Assembly: GCF_900155655.1 (NCBI RefSeq)
Contig: NZ_LT706987.1
Location: 1,052,700-1,116,699 of the forward strand
Direction: 5' to 3'
DNA from: Prevotella ihumii
GTDB lineage: Bacteria; Bacteroidota; Bacteroidia; Bacteroidales; Bacteroidaceae
DNA length: 64,000 nucleotides
Shown: positions 17,631 to 27,204 of the stretch, piece by piece
Layout of the letters: every line of letters starts with the position of its first letter
How positions within the stretch are numbered: the stretch's first letter is position 1
Notes under the pieces: generated by a model
Told to the model about the DNA's origin: nothing
Database searches by the model: none
What the model saw: only the letters and a program-made list of their open reading frames with translations
Position numbers and translations under genes: made by a program

Positions 17631-17760
17631 CGTTCTTTGTTAGGCAGAAAGCAGCGAAGCCAAGTAGCTCGCTCGTTTCCAAATCGTTACCTGTTTAGTT
17701 ATACCAACAAGGTAACTTCTTTATTTTCAGATAGATATATTTTTATAATTATCTTGGAAT

Positions 17761-17777
17761 GCAAAACATATATGTTT
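17761..17777. repeat. Single palindromic repeat, possible right attachment core
   Basis: GCAAAACATATATGTTT, a 17-bp match to 3047-3063. It is the only solitary member of the family in the window, fitting the idea that the element split a cluster. The remaining bases to 17900 contain no gene. Confidence 0.5.
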
Positions 17778-17900
17778 TACAAAGCATCTATAAACCTTTG
17801 ATTATCAAGGATTTAAATTTTAGCAAAACAATCTTTTGATCTTTTCGCAGTTTGTTCTATTCTTCCCCTACCCCACAATGTTCTATTGGTTATTACAAAC

Positions 17901-17941
17901 AAAAAAGAGCTTTAACAACCCATTTGGTTTATCAAAGCTCT
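17901..17941 (-). terminator. Terminator of the 17992-19105 gene pair
   Basis: AGAGCTTT (17906-17913) and AAAGCTCT (17934-17941) form an 8-bp stem; on the minus strand it is followed by TTTTTT. Confidence 0.75.
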
Positions 17942-17991
17942 CTTATTCTTTGTTTTTCCTATACCTTAATTTATAGGGTTGGGAGAGAATA

Positions 17992-18675
17992 CTATCTACA
18001 CCCCGTTTTTTCTACTTCTACCCCTTCGGTAGTCAGCATAACAACCTTTCCATCATATTTTGCTTCAAAATAAGGTGGTTCTTCACGCAGCGAAATGCTA
18101 TCATACTTGAATGGTGTTACGAGTGTATCGTTGCCATCGGGCAATACTAAACCTAATTTGCCATCAAGTTGGGCTATGATAGGCATTGTGCGAAGGTCGT
18201 CCACATACACATAGCAAGTACGCAAAAACTCATATTTAGGCGAAAGAAGGGTGTTGCCGTGATAGTCGAGTATTCCAAACTTGCCGTCCTCTTCTATCAC
18301 CTTATGATATTGTATATAGGTATCGCGCAATATATTGAGATAACGTACAATGCGGCGCTTATCATTGATTAGGGTCACAAGAAATTCGTACGTATCAGAG
18401 TAATTTGCCATTGCACGCGCCAAAACGAGCTTGAAATCTAACCCGTCTAACACTTTTCTATTCAAGTCAATGTAAAGTGCTATGGCTCTTTCCTTATCTT
18501 CTAAGGACATACTTTGTAGTGTTTCTTCAAATCGAAGCATGTGTTCCTTCGACCCTCTCATCGCTTTTATGTAGCGATGTATCTGTCGTTCCATTTCCTT
18601 ACAAGCAAAATGGCGTATCTGAAGTTCTTCTATAGGGTCAGCATAATTGTTTATTATGTTTTGATAGTCGGTCAT
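17992..18675 (-). CDS. WG-repeat-like protein (227 aa)
   Basis: The N-terminal 120 residues are helical and charged, without recognised domain. The C-terminal part shows degenerate WG/KWG-type beta repeats: KFGILDYHGNTLLSPKYEFL, KLGLVLPDGNDTLVTPFKYD and a third partial unit ending TTEGVEVEK. No signal peptide, so cytoplasmic as read. 19 bp downstream of a small exported protein, likely one operon ended by the terminator at 17901-17941. Function unknown. Confidence 0.75.
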   Translation of the reverse strand: MTDYQNIINNYADPIEELQIRHFACKEMERQIHRYIKAMRGSKEHMLRFEETLQSMSLEDKERAIALYIDLNRKVLDGLDFKLVLARAMANYSDTYEFLVTLINDKRRIVRYLNILRDTYIQYHKVIEEDGKFGILDYHGNTLLSPKYEFLRTCYVYVDDLRTMPIIAQLDGKLGLVLPDGNDTLVTPFKYDSISLREEPPYFEAKYDGKVVMLTTEGVEVEKTGCR

Positions 18676-18694
18676 AAGCAGTCCTCCATTGTTT

Positions 18695-19105
18695 TTAATA
18701 AATCTTTTTCAATAAGTAGTTCAATCCGTTAAGTTGTTCTTCCCACATTATTATTTTATTCTCCACCTTTTTTACATCAAGGTTTTGGTTCAATTCATCC
18801 GAGTCGCGTTGCTGCTTTAACAATGTTATGTATTGCGTTACTAATTCTATTTTCTTTTGGATGGTCTTTTTCTTAGGGTAGCCATACTTATTTACTTCCA
18901 ACTGATATTGGTCGGATACGGCATTAATAGCATCGCCCACCTGCTGATACCTTGCCAACCACTCCTGATACATAGGGCTTACGGTAAGGTTTTTTAGGTT
19001 AGACACATTCACAGGCGTTGCTTCTATCCGCTCTATAGTGCTTTGTGCAGCTGCCATCATCGAGAGTGACAGACAGGCTACTAATACTAAATATTTTGAT
19101 TTCAT
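18695..19105 (-). CDS. Small exported protein of unknown function (136 aa)
   Basis: Sec signal peptide MKSKYLVLVACLSLSMMAAA with likely cleavage after AAAQ; the cysteine is not in a lipobox-like context. The mature part is helical and highly charged, with coiled-coil tendency in the second half (KKKTIQKKIELVTQYITLLK). No known domain. First gene of a two-gene operon with the WG-repeat-like gene, so the two may work together at the envelope. A 119-bp gap separates it from the divergent uvrA. Confidence 0.7.
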   Translation of the reverse strand: MKSKYLVLVACLSLSMMAAAQSTIERIEATPVNVSNLKNLTVSPMYQEWLARYQQVGDAINAVSDQYQLEVNKYGYPKKKTIQKKIELVTQYITLLKQQRDSDELNQNLDVKKVENKIIMWEEQLNGLNYLLKKIY

Positions 19106-19224
19106 ATTATCCTCCTTTTATTTTGTTCATCTTATAATTGCAAATATAAATGAAATTACGGAAGATACCAAATCTTTTTTTGTAATTTTGTAGTTCTAAT
19201 TCAAAAATAGGCATACCCGTACAG

Positions 19225-22071
19225 ATGGATAATAGAAGAATAAAAGCAGACGAATATATAGAGGTAAAAGGAGCTAAGGTGAACAACTTAGCCAATATAG
19301 ATGTGAAAATTCCTCGCAACAACTTTGTTGTCGTTGCCGGAGTATCGGGTTCGGGTAAGTCGTCGTTGGCTTTTGACACGCTTTACGCCGAAGGGCAACG
19401 CCGCTATGTGGAGAGTTTGTCGGCATACGCTCGCCAATTCTTAGGCAGAATGGCAAAACCTGAGGTAGATTTCATTAAGGGACTTCCCCCTGCTATTGCC
19501 ATCGAACAGAAAGTTATCTCGCGCAATCCTCGTTCTACAGTGGGCACCTCAACCGAGATTTACGAATATATGCGCTTGCTCTTTGCACGCATAGGGCGCA
19601 CATATAGTCCTAAAAGCGGTATGGAGGTGAAGCAACATACTGTAGAAGATGTGATAGAGAAGGCGCAAAGCTATTCTAAGGGAACAAAGTTTTGCGTACT
19701 TGCCCCACTCCACCTTAACGAGGGGCGTACCATTGCTACACAATTGGAGATGGAAGTGCAAGAGGGGTATGCTCGAATTTTTGTCAACGGCGAGATTGTA
19801 CGAATAGAAGACTGGTTGGAAACGCATCGTGACGATAGCGAAACCAATGCTGAAGATATTTGTTTGGTAATCGACCGTATGTCGGTAGACGATGCTAAGG
19901 AAACCATCTCTCGTCTTACCGACTCTTGCGAAACGGCTTTCTATGAGGGCGATGGTGTACTGAAACTTGTCTTTATGCCATCTAATATCATCTACGAGTT
20001 TTCTACTCGCTTTGAGGCAGATGGCATTAAGTTTAAAGAACCTAACGACAATATGTTTTCATTCAATTCGCCTCTCGGTGCTTGTCCTACCTGTGAGGGT
20101 TTTGGACGTGTAATGGGCATTGACGAACGTTTGGTTATCCCTAATTCTTCGCTTTCGGTTTACGAGGGTTGTGTGCAGTGTTGGCACGGCGATAAGATGA
20201 AAACGTGGCAAGAAGATTTCTGCCGACGTGCAGCAAAGGACAATTTCCCCATATTCAAGCCCTACTTTGAACTTACCAAAAAAGAGAAGCAACAGTTGTG
20301 GCACGGCTTACCAAGCGAGGCGAAACAACCTTTATCAGAGCGCATTTGTATAGACTCGTTCTTCGCAATGGTAAAGGAGAACCAATACAAAATTCAGTAT
20401 CGTGTGATGTTGAGCCGTTATCAGGGTAAAACAACTTGCCCTGACTGCCACGGAACACGATTGAAAAAAGAAGCTACGTGGGTTAAAATCAACGGAATGG
20501 CAATAACCGACTTGGTGGAAATGCCTATCGGAAAGCTGAAAGAGTGGTTTGACAATATAGAATTGACCGAACACGAACAAGGTGTAAGTCGCCGTTTGAT
20601 GCTCGAAATTAATAATCGCTTACAATTCTTGCTTGATGTGGGATTGGGCTATCTTACACTCAATCGCCAATCCAACACATTGAGTGGTGGCGAAAGTCAA
20701 CGCATCAATCTTACAACATCGTTAGGCTCGTCGCTTGTGGGGTCGCTCTATATTTTAGATGAACCAAGTATCGGACTTCATAGTCGTGATACCGACCGTC
20801 TTATCCACGTACTGAAAGAGTTGCAAGCCATAGGCAACACGGTTGTAGTGGTGGAACACGATGAAGAAATCATACGCACGGCAGACTATCTTGTCGATGT
20901 TGGACCTGATGCAGGCAGATTGGGCGGACGCATTGTGTACGATGGGAAAGTGCCTGAGATAAACGATAAGAACCGAAATGAGCTGATAGCTGCCCACCCC
21001 GAGTCGTACACCATAAAGTATTTGACAGGCAACGAAATCATAGAAGTACCTAAGAGTAGACGTTCGTGGAATAGGTCTATCCAACTGAAAGGTTGTCGAA
21101 TGAACAATCTTAAAGGATTGGACGCTACTTTTCCGCTCAATGCGTTCACGGTAGTGACGGGTGTTAGCGGTAGTGGGAAGTCGTCGCTCGTTAAAGGAAC
21201 TTTGTATCCTGCATTGAAAAGACGGCTTGACGAAGTGGCTGACATCCCTGGCGAGTATAGTTCAATGACAGGAGATGTTGACCAAATAAAGCACGTTGAG
21301 TTTGTGGATCAAAATCCTATAGGTAAGAGCACACGTTCTAATCCAGCTACATACGTGAAGGCATACGATGAAATTCGTAAACTTTTTGCCGACCAACCAT
21401 TAGCAAAACAGTTGGGCTTTACACCTCAGTTCTTCTCATTTAATGTAGAAGGAGGACGTTGTGAGGAATGTAAGGGAGCAGGAGTTATCACCATAGAGAT
21501 GCAGTTTATGGCAGACTTGCTTTTAGCGTGTGAAGAATGTCACGGCAAACGTTTCAAGCGTGAGGTGTTAGATGTGCAGTTTCAAGGAAAAAACATCAAT
21601 GAGGTGTTGGATTTAACTGTATCTGAAGCCATACAATTCTTTGGTAAGCATAAGAAAAAGGCCATCGTTGACCGCTTAAAGCCTTTAGAAGATGTGGGAT
21701 TGGGTTATATAAAATTAGGGCAAAGTTCGTCTACGCTTTCGGGTGGAGAGAACCAACGTGTGAAATTGGCTTACTTCATAGGACAAGAAAAGCAAGAGCC
21801 ATCGCTCTTTATCTTTGACGAGCCTACCACAGGTTTGCATTTCCACGACATCAAACGTCTATTGAAAGCCTTCGATGCGTTGATAGCAAAAGGCCATTCG
21901 GTGCTTGTTATTGAGCACAATATGGACGTGATAAAATGTGCAGACTACATCTTAGACATTGGTCCTGAAGGAGGTGAAGAGGGCGGAAGATTGGCTGCTT
22001 GTGGCACTCCAGAAGAGATTACAAAAAACAAAGATAGCATTACAGGTAAGTTTCTTGCCGAAAAGTTATAA
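19225..22071 (+). CDS. uvrA: Excinuclease ABC subunit A
   Basis: Damage-recognition ATPase of nucleotide excision repair; loads UvrB on damaged DNA. 948 residues, the usual length. Two ABC ATPase modules: Walker [17 protein letters not shown] (about 39-54) and [16 protein letters not shown] (about 644-659); signatures LSGGESQRI and LSGGENQRV; Walker [11 protein letters not shown] and [10 protein letters not shown]. Zinc-binding cysteine pairs CPTC/CPDC and CEEC/CEEC are present. Transcribed alone, divergent from the exported-protein operon. Very secure. Confidence 0.98.
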   Translation: MDNRRIKADEYIEVKGAKVNNLANIDVKIPRNNFVVVAGVSGSGKSSLAFDTLYAEGQRRYVESLSAYARQFLGRMAKPEVDFIKGLPPAIAIEQKVISRNPRSTVGTSTEIYEYMRLLFARIGRTYSPKSGMEVKQHTVEDVIEKAQSYSKGTKFCVLAPLHLNEGRTIATQLEMEVQEGYARIFVNGEIVRIEDWLETHRDDSETNAEDICLVIDRMSVDDAKETISRLTDSCETAFYEGDGVLKLVFMPSNIIYEFSTRFEADGIKFKEPNDNMFSFNSPLGACPTCEGFGRVMGIDERLVIPNSSLSVYEGCVQCWHGDKMKTWQEDFCRRAAKDNFPIFKPYFELTKKEKQQLWHGLPSEAKQPLSERICIDSFFAMVKENQYKIQYRVMLSRYQGKTTCPDCHGTRLKKEATWVKINGMAITDLVEMPIGKLKEWFDNIELTEHEQGVSRRLMLEINNRLQFLLDVGLGYLTLNRQSNTLSGGESQRINLTTSLGSSLVGSLYILDEPSIGLHSRDTDRLIHVLKELQAIGNTVVVVEHDEEIIRTADYLVDVGPDAGRLGGRIVYDGKVPEINDKNRNELIAAHPESYTIKYLTGNEIIEVPKSRRSWNRSIQLKGCRMNNLKGLDATFPLNAFTVVTGVSGSGKSSLVKGTLYPALKRRLDEVADIPGEYSSMTGDVDQIKHVEFVDQNPIGKSTRSNPATYVKAYDEIRKLFADQPLAKQLGFTPQFFSFNVEGGRCEECKGAGVITIEMQFMADLLLACEECHGKRFKREVLDVQFQGKNINEVLDLTVSEAIQFFGKHKKKAIVDRLKPLEDVGLGYIKLGQSSSTLSGGENQRVKLAYFIGQEKQEPSLFIFDEPTTGLHFHDIKRLLKAFDALIAKGHSVLVIEHNMDVIKCADYILDIGPEGGEEGGRLAACGTPEEITKNKDSITGKFLAEKL

Positions 22072-22095
22072 GACAACTCAATAGCTCTAAGAAAC

Positions 22096-22136
22096 AAAAA
22101 GCCCTCATTGCTAAGGTAAGACCTTGACAATGAGGG
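22096..22136 (-). terminator. Terminator of ahpF
   Basis: CCCTCATTG (22102-22110) pairs with CAATGAGGG (22128-22136); on the minus strand the stem is followed by CTTTTTG. Lies between convergent uvrA and ahpF. Confidence 0.75.
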
Positions 22137-22179
22137 TAAACTTTATCAAATTATGTCACATCAAAAAACTTATACTTGC

Positions 22180-23742
22180 TTATGAAATAATGCCTCGGAG
22201 ACGGTCATCAAAGGCAGAGAGAGCTGCTTTTGCACCTTCGCCCATTGCCACAACTATTTGCTTGTAAGGTACGTTGGTTACATCGCCTGCAGCGTAAACA
22301 CCTGGAATTGAAGTGCGGCAGAACTCGTCAACGTTAATTTCACCTCGTGGAGTAAGCTTCAATTCTTCCTTAAAAGGATCGCTATTTGCAGCAAGACCAA
22401 TCTGTACAAACACACCATCGAAGTTGTAATCTTTTTCTTCTTCGGTCAGTCTGTCCTTTACTGTAAGGGCAGTAAGTTTAGTTCCGTCACCCTTAACATT
22501 GGTAGTTTGAGCGTTCTTAAATATCTGTAAGTTGGTCAAGCTCTGTGCTTTCTCTTGCAAAACGGTATCGGCACGTAGCGTATCACCAAACTCAAATACG
22601 GTAACTTTATTACAAATACCAGAAAGATCGATAGCTGCCTCAAGTCCTGAGTTGCCTCCACCAATCACAGCCACGTTCTTTCCTTTATAGAAAGGTCCGT
22701 CGCAGTGTTGACAGAAATGAATACCGTGACCGATGTACTTCTCTTCATCGCCTACATTAAGTCGACGCCAATTTGCACCAGTTGCAATAATTACGGCAGG
22801 AGCTTTAAACACTTCACCTCCCTTTACACTTATCGCTTTCAGTGCATCATTAAGTTTTACGCTTGTAATTTTACGATGTTCGAACAGCTCAATAGGGTAA
22901 GTATTGAGGTGTGTTTTAAGGTCGGAAGCAAGTTGTGTTCCCGTTGTTTCAGGAACCGAAATAAGGTTCTGAATACCCGTAGTATCGTTCACCTGACCAC
23001 CAATACGTTCGGCTACCAAACCTACACGCAAGCCCTTACGAGCCGAATAGATGGCAGCTGAAGCACCAGCAGGTCCACCGCCAATGACAACGACATCAAA
23101 TTTGCGCTCGATAGGTTCAATGTTTTCGTCTGTCTGACTTCCTACTGCATCTTCTAATTCTTGAAGTAAAACACCTAAATCACCACGTCCTACGTGTAGC
23201 GACTTACCATTGCAGTAAACAGCAGGTACGCCTTGAATGTTAAGATTGCTCACCTCTGTTTGGAAAACTCCACCATCTACCATTTCGTGCTTGATGTTGG
23301 GATTGATGAGCGACATAAGATTGAGTGCCTGAACCACATCGGGACAATTGGTACACGTAAGTGAAACGTATGTAGAAAGTGATATTTCACCCTTCAACGA
23401 CTTAATTCGGCGTTGTATAGTTTCGTCGGGGATATTCTTTCCTTGTCCGTCTGTGTTTAATATAGCGAGCAATAACGATGTAAACTCGTGTCCGTTAGGA
23501 ATACCACGAAAACGTATGCCCGTTGGGTTGTTATCCTTTAAAATATCGAAGTGGAATTGCTTATCGTCTACTTCTGTGTATTCTACGCTTAAATGTTCTG
23601 ATGTTGAAGTGAAATCGTTTAAGAAATCTTTCAGCTCAGTTGCGTTTTTATCTTCTTTGTTGTATGTTGCTGCAAGCGTAATGCTTGACTTTAAGGTTGA
23701 GAAAATTCCCTTTACCTGCTCTAATATATTTTTATCTAACAT
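22180..23742 (-). CDS. ahpF: Alkyl hydroperoxide reductase subunit F
   Basis: NADH-dependent flavoprotein disulfide reductase that recycles AhpC. 520 residues as usual. N-terminal tandem thioredoxin folds (1-200) with redox motif LTCTNCPDV; FAD-binding GGGPAGASAAIYSAR (about 220); active-site disulfide CQHCDGPFY (usually CPHC; Pro to Gln here); NAD-binding GGGNSGLEAAI; C-terminal GVYAAGDVTNVPYKQ. It follows ahpC on the same strand, with a terminator-like hairpin in the 290-bp gap that probably lowers its expression relative to ahpC. Confidence 0.97.
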   Translation of the reverse strand: MLDKNILEQVKGIFSTLKSSITLAATYNKEDKNATELKDFLNDFTSTSEHLSVEYTEVDDKQFHFDILKDNNPTGIRFRGIPNGHEFTSLLLAILNTDGQGKNIPDETIQRRIKSLKGEISLSTYVSLTCTNCPDVVQALNLMSLINPNIKHEMVDGGVFQTEVSNLNIQGVPAVYCNGKSLHVGRGDLGVLLQELEDAVGSQTDENIEPIERKFDVVVIGGGPAGASAAIYSARKGLRVGLVAERIGGQVNDTTGIQNLISVPETTGTQLASDLKTHLNTYPIELFEHRKITSVKLNDALKAISVKGGEVFKAPAVIIATGANWRRLNVGDEEKYIGHGIHFCQHCDGPFYKGKNVAVIGGGNSGLEAAIDLSGICNKVTVFEFGDTLRADTVLQEKAQSLTNLQIFKNAQTTNVKGDGTKLTALTVKDRLTEEEKDYNFDGVFVQIGLAANSDPFKEELKLTPRGEINVDEFCRTSIPGVYAAGDVTNVPYKQIVVAMGEGAKAALSAFDDRLRGIIS

Positions 23743-23781
23743 TTTTCAGTGCGTTATGTAGGAATGAAGTCTATATCATAG

Positions 23782-23858
23782 AAAAATCTCTTGCTCATCT
23801 GTTACTTCCGAATGCTCTCCACTCAAGGGTAAGACTTCGAAGACAGGAGAGCAAGAGA
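23782..23858 (-). terminator. Terminator/attenuator between ahpC and ahpF
   Basis: On the minus strand TCTCTTGCTC pairs with GAGCAAGAGA (10 bp, 23787-23796 with 23849-23858), followed by TTTTTC. A competing stem, GCTCTCC (23814-23820) with GGAGAGC (23846-23852), overlaps one arm, so two alternative folds exist. Confidence 0.6.
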
Positions 23859-24034
23859 CTATCCATAATGTTTTGTTTTTGTGATGATTTGAAACTGATC
23901 TACAAGATAATTATATTTTCTAATATGCTATGGAAAGAGAGAAATTCTTATACTTTTTAGTTTCAAATATGTAAACTCTGTCTTGGTATTATACAACGAT
24001 AACACCAAGAAGAGTTGTTTATTATTGAATAGAA

Positions 24035-24601
24035 TTAAATTTTACCTACGAGATCAATGCTTGGTTTCAATGTTTCAGCACCTTCGTTCCACTTTGCAGG
24101 ACAAACTTCACCAGGGTGAGAAGCTACGAATTGTGCAGCCTTAACTTTGCGTACAAGTTCGTCAGCGTTACGACCAATGCTGTTATCTTGAATTTCAGCC
24201 AACTTAATCTTGCCTTCTGGGTCAACGAGGAATGTACCACGATAAGCCAAACCTTCATCTTCTTTGTAAACACCGAAGCCCTTAGCCAATACTGCGAGTG
24301 GGTCTGCAAGCATTGCATAGTTAATCTTCTGAATGCTTTCTGATGCGTCAAACCAAGCCTTATGTACAAAGTGAGTATCGCAACTTACAGAGAACACCTC
24401 TACACCCATACCCTTCAACTCTTCATACTTAGCTGCAAGGTCAACCAACTCAGTAGGACAAACAAATGTAAAGTCAGCTGGGTAGAAGAAGAAGATAGCC
24501 CACTTGCCCTTGATGTCTTCAGATGAAACTGTTTTAAATTCACCGTTTTGGAATGCCTGAACTTTAAATTCAGGAAGATTTGCATTGATAATTGTTTCCA
24601 T
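24035..24601 (-). CDS. ahpC: Alkyl hydroperoxide reductase subunit C (peroxiredoxin)
   Basis: Typical 2-Cys peroxiredoxin that reduces hydrogen peroxide and organic peroxides; 188 residues. Peroxidatic cysteine in FTFVCPTELVDLA (about residue 50), resolving cysteine in GEVCPAKWNEG near the C-terminus. Its partner ahpF follows downstream on the same strand. Superoxide dismutase lies just upstream in the same direction, giving an oxidative-stress cluster sod-ahpC-ahpF. No clear -33/-7 box found in the 127-bp gap, so control by an activator is possible. Confidence 0.97.
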   Translation of the reverse strand: METIINANLPEFKVQAFQNGEFKTVSSEDIKGKWAIFFFYPADFTFVCPTELVDLAAKYEELKGMGVEVFSVSCDTHFVHKAWFDASESIQKINYAMLADPLAVLAKGFGVYKEDEGLAYRGTFLVDPEGKIKLAEIQDNSIGRNADELVRKVKAAQFVASHPGEVCPAKWNEGAETLKPSIDLVGKI

Positions 24602-24728
24602 ATTACTTATTTTTCTTTTATCAGACTACTTGGTGTCTTGCCCTCGAATAGCACTAACCAAACTATATCGCCGGCAAGCTTACCTCGCAGTCTTTTATTG
24701 TTATTGTTTGATTTATTAATATTTGCTT

Positions 24729-25301
24729 TTACTTAAGTCTACTTTCAACAACTTTCCAATCTACTATCTGCCACGCAGCAGCGATGTGATCAGCGCGTTT
24801 GTTCTGATAATCAAGATAGTAAGCGTGTTCCCAGACATCCATACCAAAAATTGGATTTAATCCTTTACGTAATGGATTGCCTGCATTAGTTTCTTTTGTA
24901 ATCACTAATTTACCATCTTTATCTTGTGATAACCAAGCCCAGCCAGAGCCAAAAAGCGTTGTCGAAGCTTTTGCAAATTCAACCTTGAAAGCATCAAAAC
25001 TACCAAATGACTTATTGATAAGTTCAGCTATTTTGCCTTCAGGACGGTTGTTTTCTGTTGGCTTCTTGAATTGTTCGAAGTACAACTTATGATTGAGAAT
25101 TTGTCCTGCATTGTTATAAAGTGGTCCTTCAGGTGCAGTTTTTACAAGTTCTTCTAATGTTTTGTTTTCGTATTCTGTTCCCTTAATGAGTCCATTCAAT
25201 GTATTTACATATCCTTGAAGATGCTTTCCATAATGAATGTTCACTGTCTGTTCGCTTATCACAGGTTCCAATGTATTGCTTGCATAAGGCAAGGTTGGCA
25301 T
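24729..25301 (-). CDS. sodB: Superoxide dismutase, Fe/Mn type
   Basis: Converts superoxide to peroxide and oxygen in the cytoplasm; the product is then removed by AhpCF next door. 190 residues from the preferred start MPTLPYASNTLEPVIS; an in-frame start 14 codons upstream would add a hydrophobic leader but is unlikely, as SODs of this family begin at this point. Metal ligands: H in NIHYGKHLQGY, H in ILNHKLYFEQF, D and H in DVWEHAYYLDYQNKR. Iron versus manganese cannot be decided by reading; anaerobic Bacteroidales enzymes are commonly iron or cambialistic. Confidence 0.95.
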   Translation of the reverse strand: MPTLPYASNTLEPVISEQTVNIHYGKHLQGYVNTLNGLIKGTEYENKTLEELVKTAPEGPLYNNAGQILNHKLYFEQFKKPTENNRPEGKIAELINKSFGSFDAFKVEFAKASTTLFGSGWAWLSQDKDGKLVITKETNAGNPLRKGLNPIFGMDVWEHAYYLDYQNKRADHIAAAWQIVDWKVVESRLK

Positions 25302-25386
25302 TTGAATTGTAATTGCTAACAATAATTTTGCTATAAACATCATGTTCGTATATCTTATTGAAATTAGTTCTTATTTTTTTCTGTTG

Positions 25387-25417
25387 CAAAGTTATAACTA
25401 ATAAAAGAACGCTACAA
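25387..25417 (-). promoter_or_regulatory. Promoter of the superoxide dismutase gene
   Basis: Minus-strand TTG, 20-bp spacer, TAACTTTG (box 25387-25394), giving a leader of about 80 nt. No operator recognised. Confidence 0.6.
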
Positions 25418-25547
25418 CAGAATAAATTTATCGCCCAATAGATAAAATCAATAATCACATAAAACGTGCTGTTTATCAATGATATACAAATAAAGAAAAA
25501 ATATTAAAGGAACGAAAAAAATCTTTGAGCTTTGTCTTTGATTGTTA

Positions 25548-25744
25548 AACCCAAATCAGTCATTAGCCCGCAAAGGCTTTTTAAAGCGTTTAGCTGTTAT
25601 GCTTTTCTTCGTCTTTGCACCTTATTTTGGCTCTTTCCGTTTGTTTTTTCAGTTGTTTAGCTCGCTAAACGTCTTCAAAAACAACCAAAAATAGCTCAAA
25701 ATAAGCTCGCAAATCTCGAAGAAGTCTAACGACCGAGTTGGGTT
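25548..25744 (+). repeat. 197-bp TIR element, type A, copy 1
   Basis: Starts AACCCAAATCAGTCATTAG and ends CTAACGACCGAGTTGGGTT, imperfect 19-bp terminal inverted repeats, with TTAA on both sides. The centre holds the hairpin GTTTAGCTCGCTAAAC. No coding potential. Fills most of the gap 25418-25828, between the sod promoter and the end of the serine palmitoyltransferase gene. Confidence 0.85.
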
Positions 25745-25828
25745 AAACCCAACACAAATAAAAAGACAAAATGTGGAATTTAGGCTATCGAAACTCCACA
25801 TTTTATTTATAGTTCACAGAACATAATC

Positions 25829-27016
25829 TTAAATAATGCCCTCCTCTTTGAAGATAGCTTTCAATATTTGAACACCACGTTCTACCTGTTCTTCTGTGTG
25901 TGTAGCCATCAATGCAAAACGAACGAGCGTATCTTGAGGTGCACACGCTGGAGGAATAACAGGATTGATAAACACTCCTGCCTCGTAAGCCTTCATAGTA
26001 ACAATGAATGTTTTGTTAATATCACGCACGTAAAGTGGAATAATTGGGCTTGCTGTATCTCCAATCTCAAAACCTTCTTCACGGAAACGTTGCAAAGCAT
26101 AGTTGGTTACTTTCCACAAATTTTCTTGACGTTCAGGCTCTGCAATCATAATGTGGAGTGCCTCTAAAGCTGCAGCTGTAGCTGAAGGAGTATTGCTCGC
26201 AGAGAAGATATAAGTTCTACACGTGTGACGCAAATAATTGATTGTATCCTTATCAGCCGCTATAAATCCACCGATTGAAGCCATACTTTTTGAGAATGTT
26301 CCCATAATCAAGTCAACCTCATCAGTCAATCCGAAGTGGTCGCAAACTCCTCTACCCTGCTTGCCAAACACACCCAAACCGTGTGCTTCGTCTACCATAA
26401 TAGAGCAATTATACTTCTTCTTTAATTCAACGATAGCTGGAAGATTTGCCAAGTCGCCTTCCATAGAGAAAACGCCATCAACAACAATTAACTTAATAGC
26501 CTCTTGTGGTAATTTAGCAAGAATACGTTCCAAGTCCTCCATATCGTTGTGCTTGTAACGCAATTGGGTTGCAAAGCTGAGACGTCTACCATCAACAATA
26601 CTTGCGTGATCGCGGTCATCGCAGATGATGTAATCGCCACGACCAACAACCATAGCTAAAACACCTGCATTCACCGAGAAACCTGTTGAGAAGCAAAGCA
26701 CCTCATCTTTGTGTATAAATTCAGCTAATTCTTTCTCTAACTGTACGTGCAAGTCGAGTGTTCCGTTGAGGAAACGACTTCCCGCACACCCTGAACCATA
26801 CTTATCGAGGGCATCTTTACCAGCTTGAATAATACGTGGGTCGTTTGGCAAACCTGTATATGCGTTTGAACCAAACATCAAAATTGAATGACCATCAATA
26901 TCGGTAACTTCTGTACCCTGTTTGCTTGTGATTTCACGAAAATATGGATACAATCCTGCTTCCATAAATTTCTGAGGCTCACAGTAATTCTTGTACTTTT
27001 CTTGTAACTGTCCCAT
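25829..27016 (-). CDS. spt: Serine palmitoyltransferase (alpha-oxoamine synthase family)
   Basis: PLP enzyme joining serine and an acyl-CoA to 3-ketosphinganine, first step of sphingolipid synthesis, a pathway typical of Bacteroidales. 395 residues. Seen: GSNAYTGLPNDPR, GSGCAGSRFLNGTLDLHVQL, VDEAHGLGVFG (D binds the pyridine nitrogen) and the PLP lysine in GTFSKSMASIGG (about 240). Closely related to 2-amino-3-ketobutyrate CoA ligase; the N-terminus MGQLQEKYKNYCEP and the substrate-region sequence favour SPT. Divergent from a lipid kinase, in line with lipid metabolism. Confidence 0.88.
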   Translation of the reverse strand: MGQLQEKYKNYCEPQKFMEAGLYPYFREITSKQGTEVTDIDGHSILMFGSNAYTGLPNDPRIIQAGKDALDKYGSGCAGSRFLNGTLDLHVQLEKELAEFIHKDEVLCFSTGFSVNAGVLAMVVGRGDYIICDDRDHASIVDGRRLSFATQLRYKHNDMEDLERILAKLPQEAIKLIVVDGVFSMEGDLANLPAIVELKKKYNCSIMVDEAHGLGVFGKQGRGVCDHFGLTDEVDLIMGTFSKSMASIGGFIAADKDTINYLRHTCRTYIFSASNTPSATAAALEALHIMIAEPERQENLWKVTNYALQRFREEGFEIGDTASPIIPLYVRDINKTFIVTMKAYEAGVFINPVIPPACAPQDTLVRFALMATHTEEQVERGVQILKAIFKEEGII

Positions 27017-27204
27017 TATTATATAAGGTGTAGTTATTAACTACAATTTTATTAGGCTTGCAAAGATACAACTTTTTGTTGATATTCAGCATCAAATGAC
27101 AAGAGAAGTGGAAATTAATTTTTTTTCACGTACAATTTGTTCAAAAACAACTATAAATATTTAATTTTGCCTTATTTTCGGTTAATATCCGAAACTATGA
27201 AGGT

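Larger units (their letters stand above)
3047..17777. mobile_element. Mobilizable integrated element, about 14.7 kb
   Basis: Gene content is that of a Bacteroidales mobilizable transposon (NBU/Tn4555 style): paired tyrosine recombinases at the left, excisionase-like HTH proteins, replication-type ATPase and primase, DUF3408, MobC and relaxase at the right. No conjugation pore genes. Boundaries are a proposal: the 17-bp sequence GCAAAACATATATGTTT occurs as a direct repeat at 3047-3063 and 17761-17777, and the sequence after the right copy (TTACAA) resembles the flank of another genomic copy at 45569-45587. The gene content is certain, the ends are not. Confidence 0.6.

Noticed and set aside
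17457..17801. Open frame after the relaxase
   Set aside because: Overlaps the relaxase end in another frame and runs through the promoter and palindrome at the element end.
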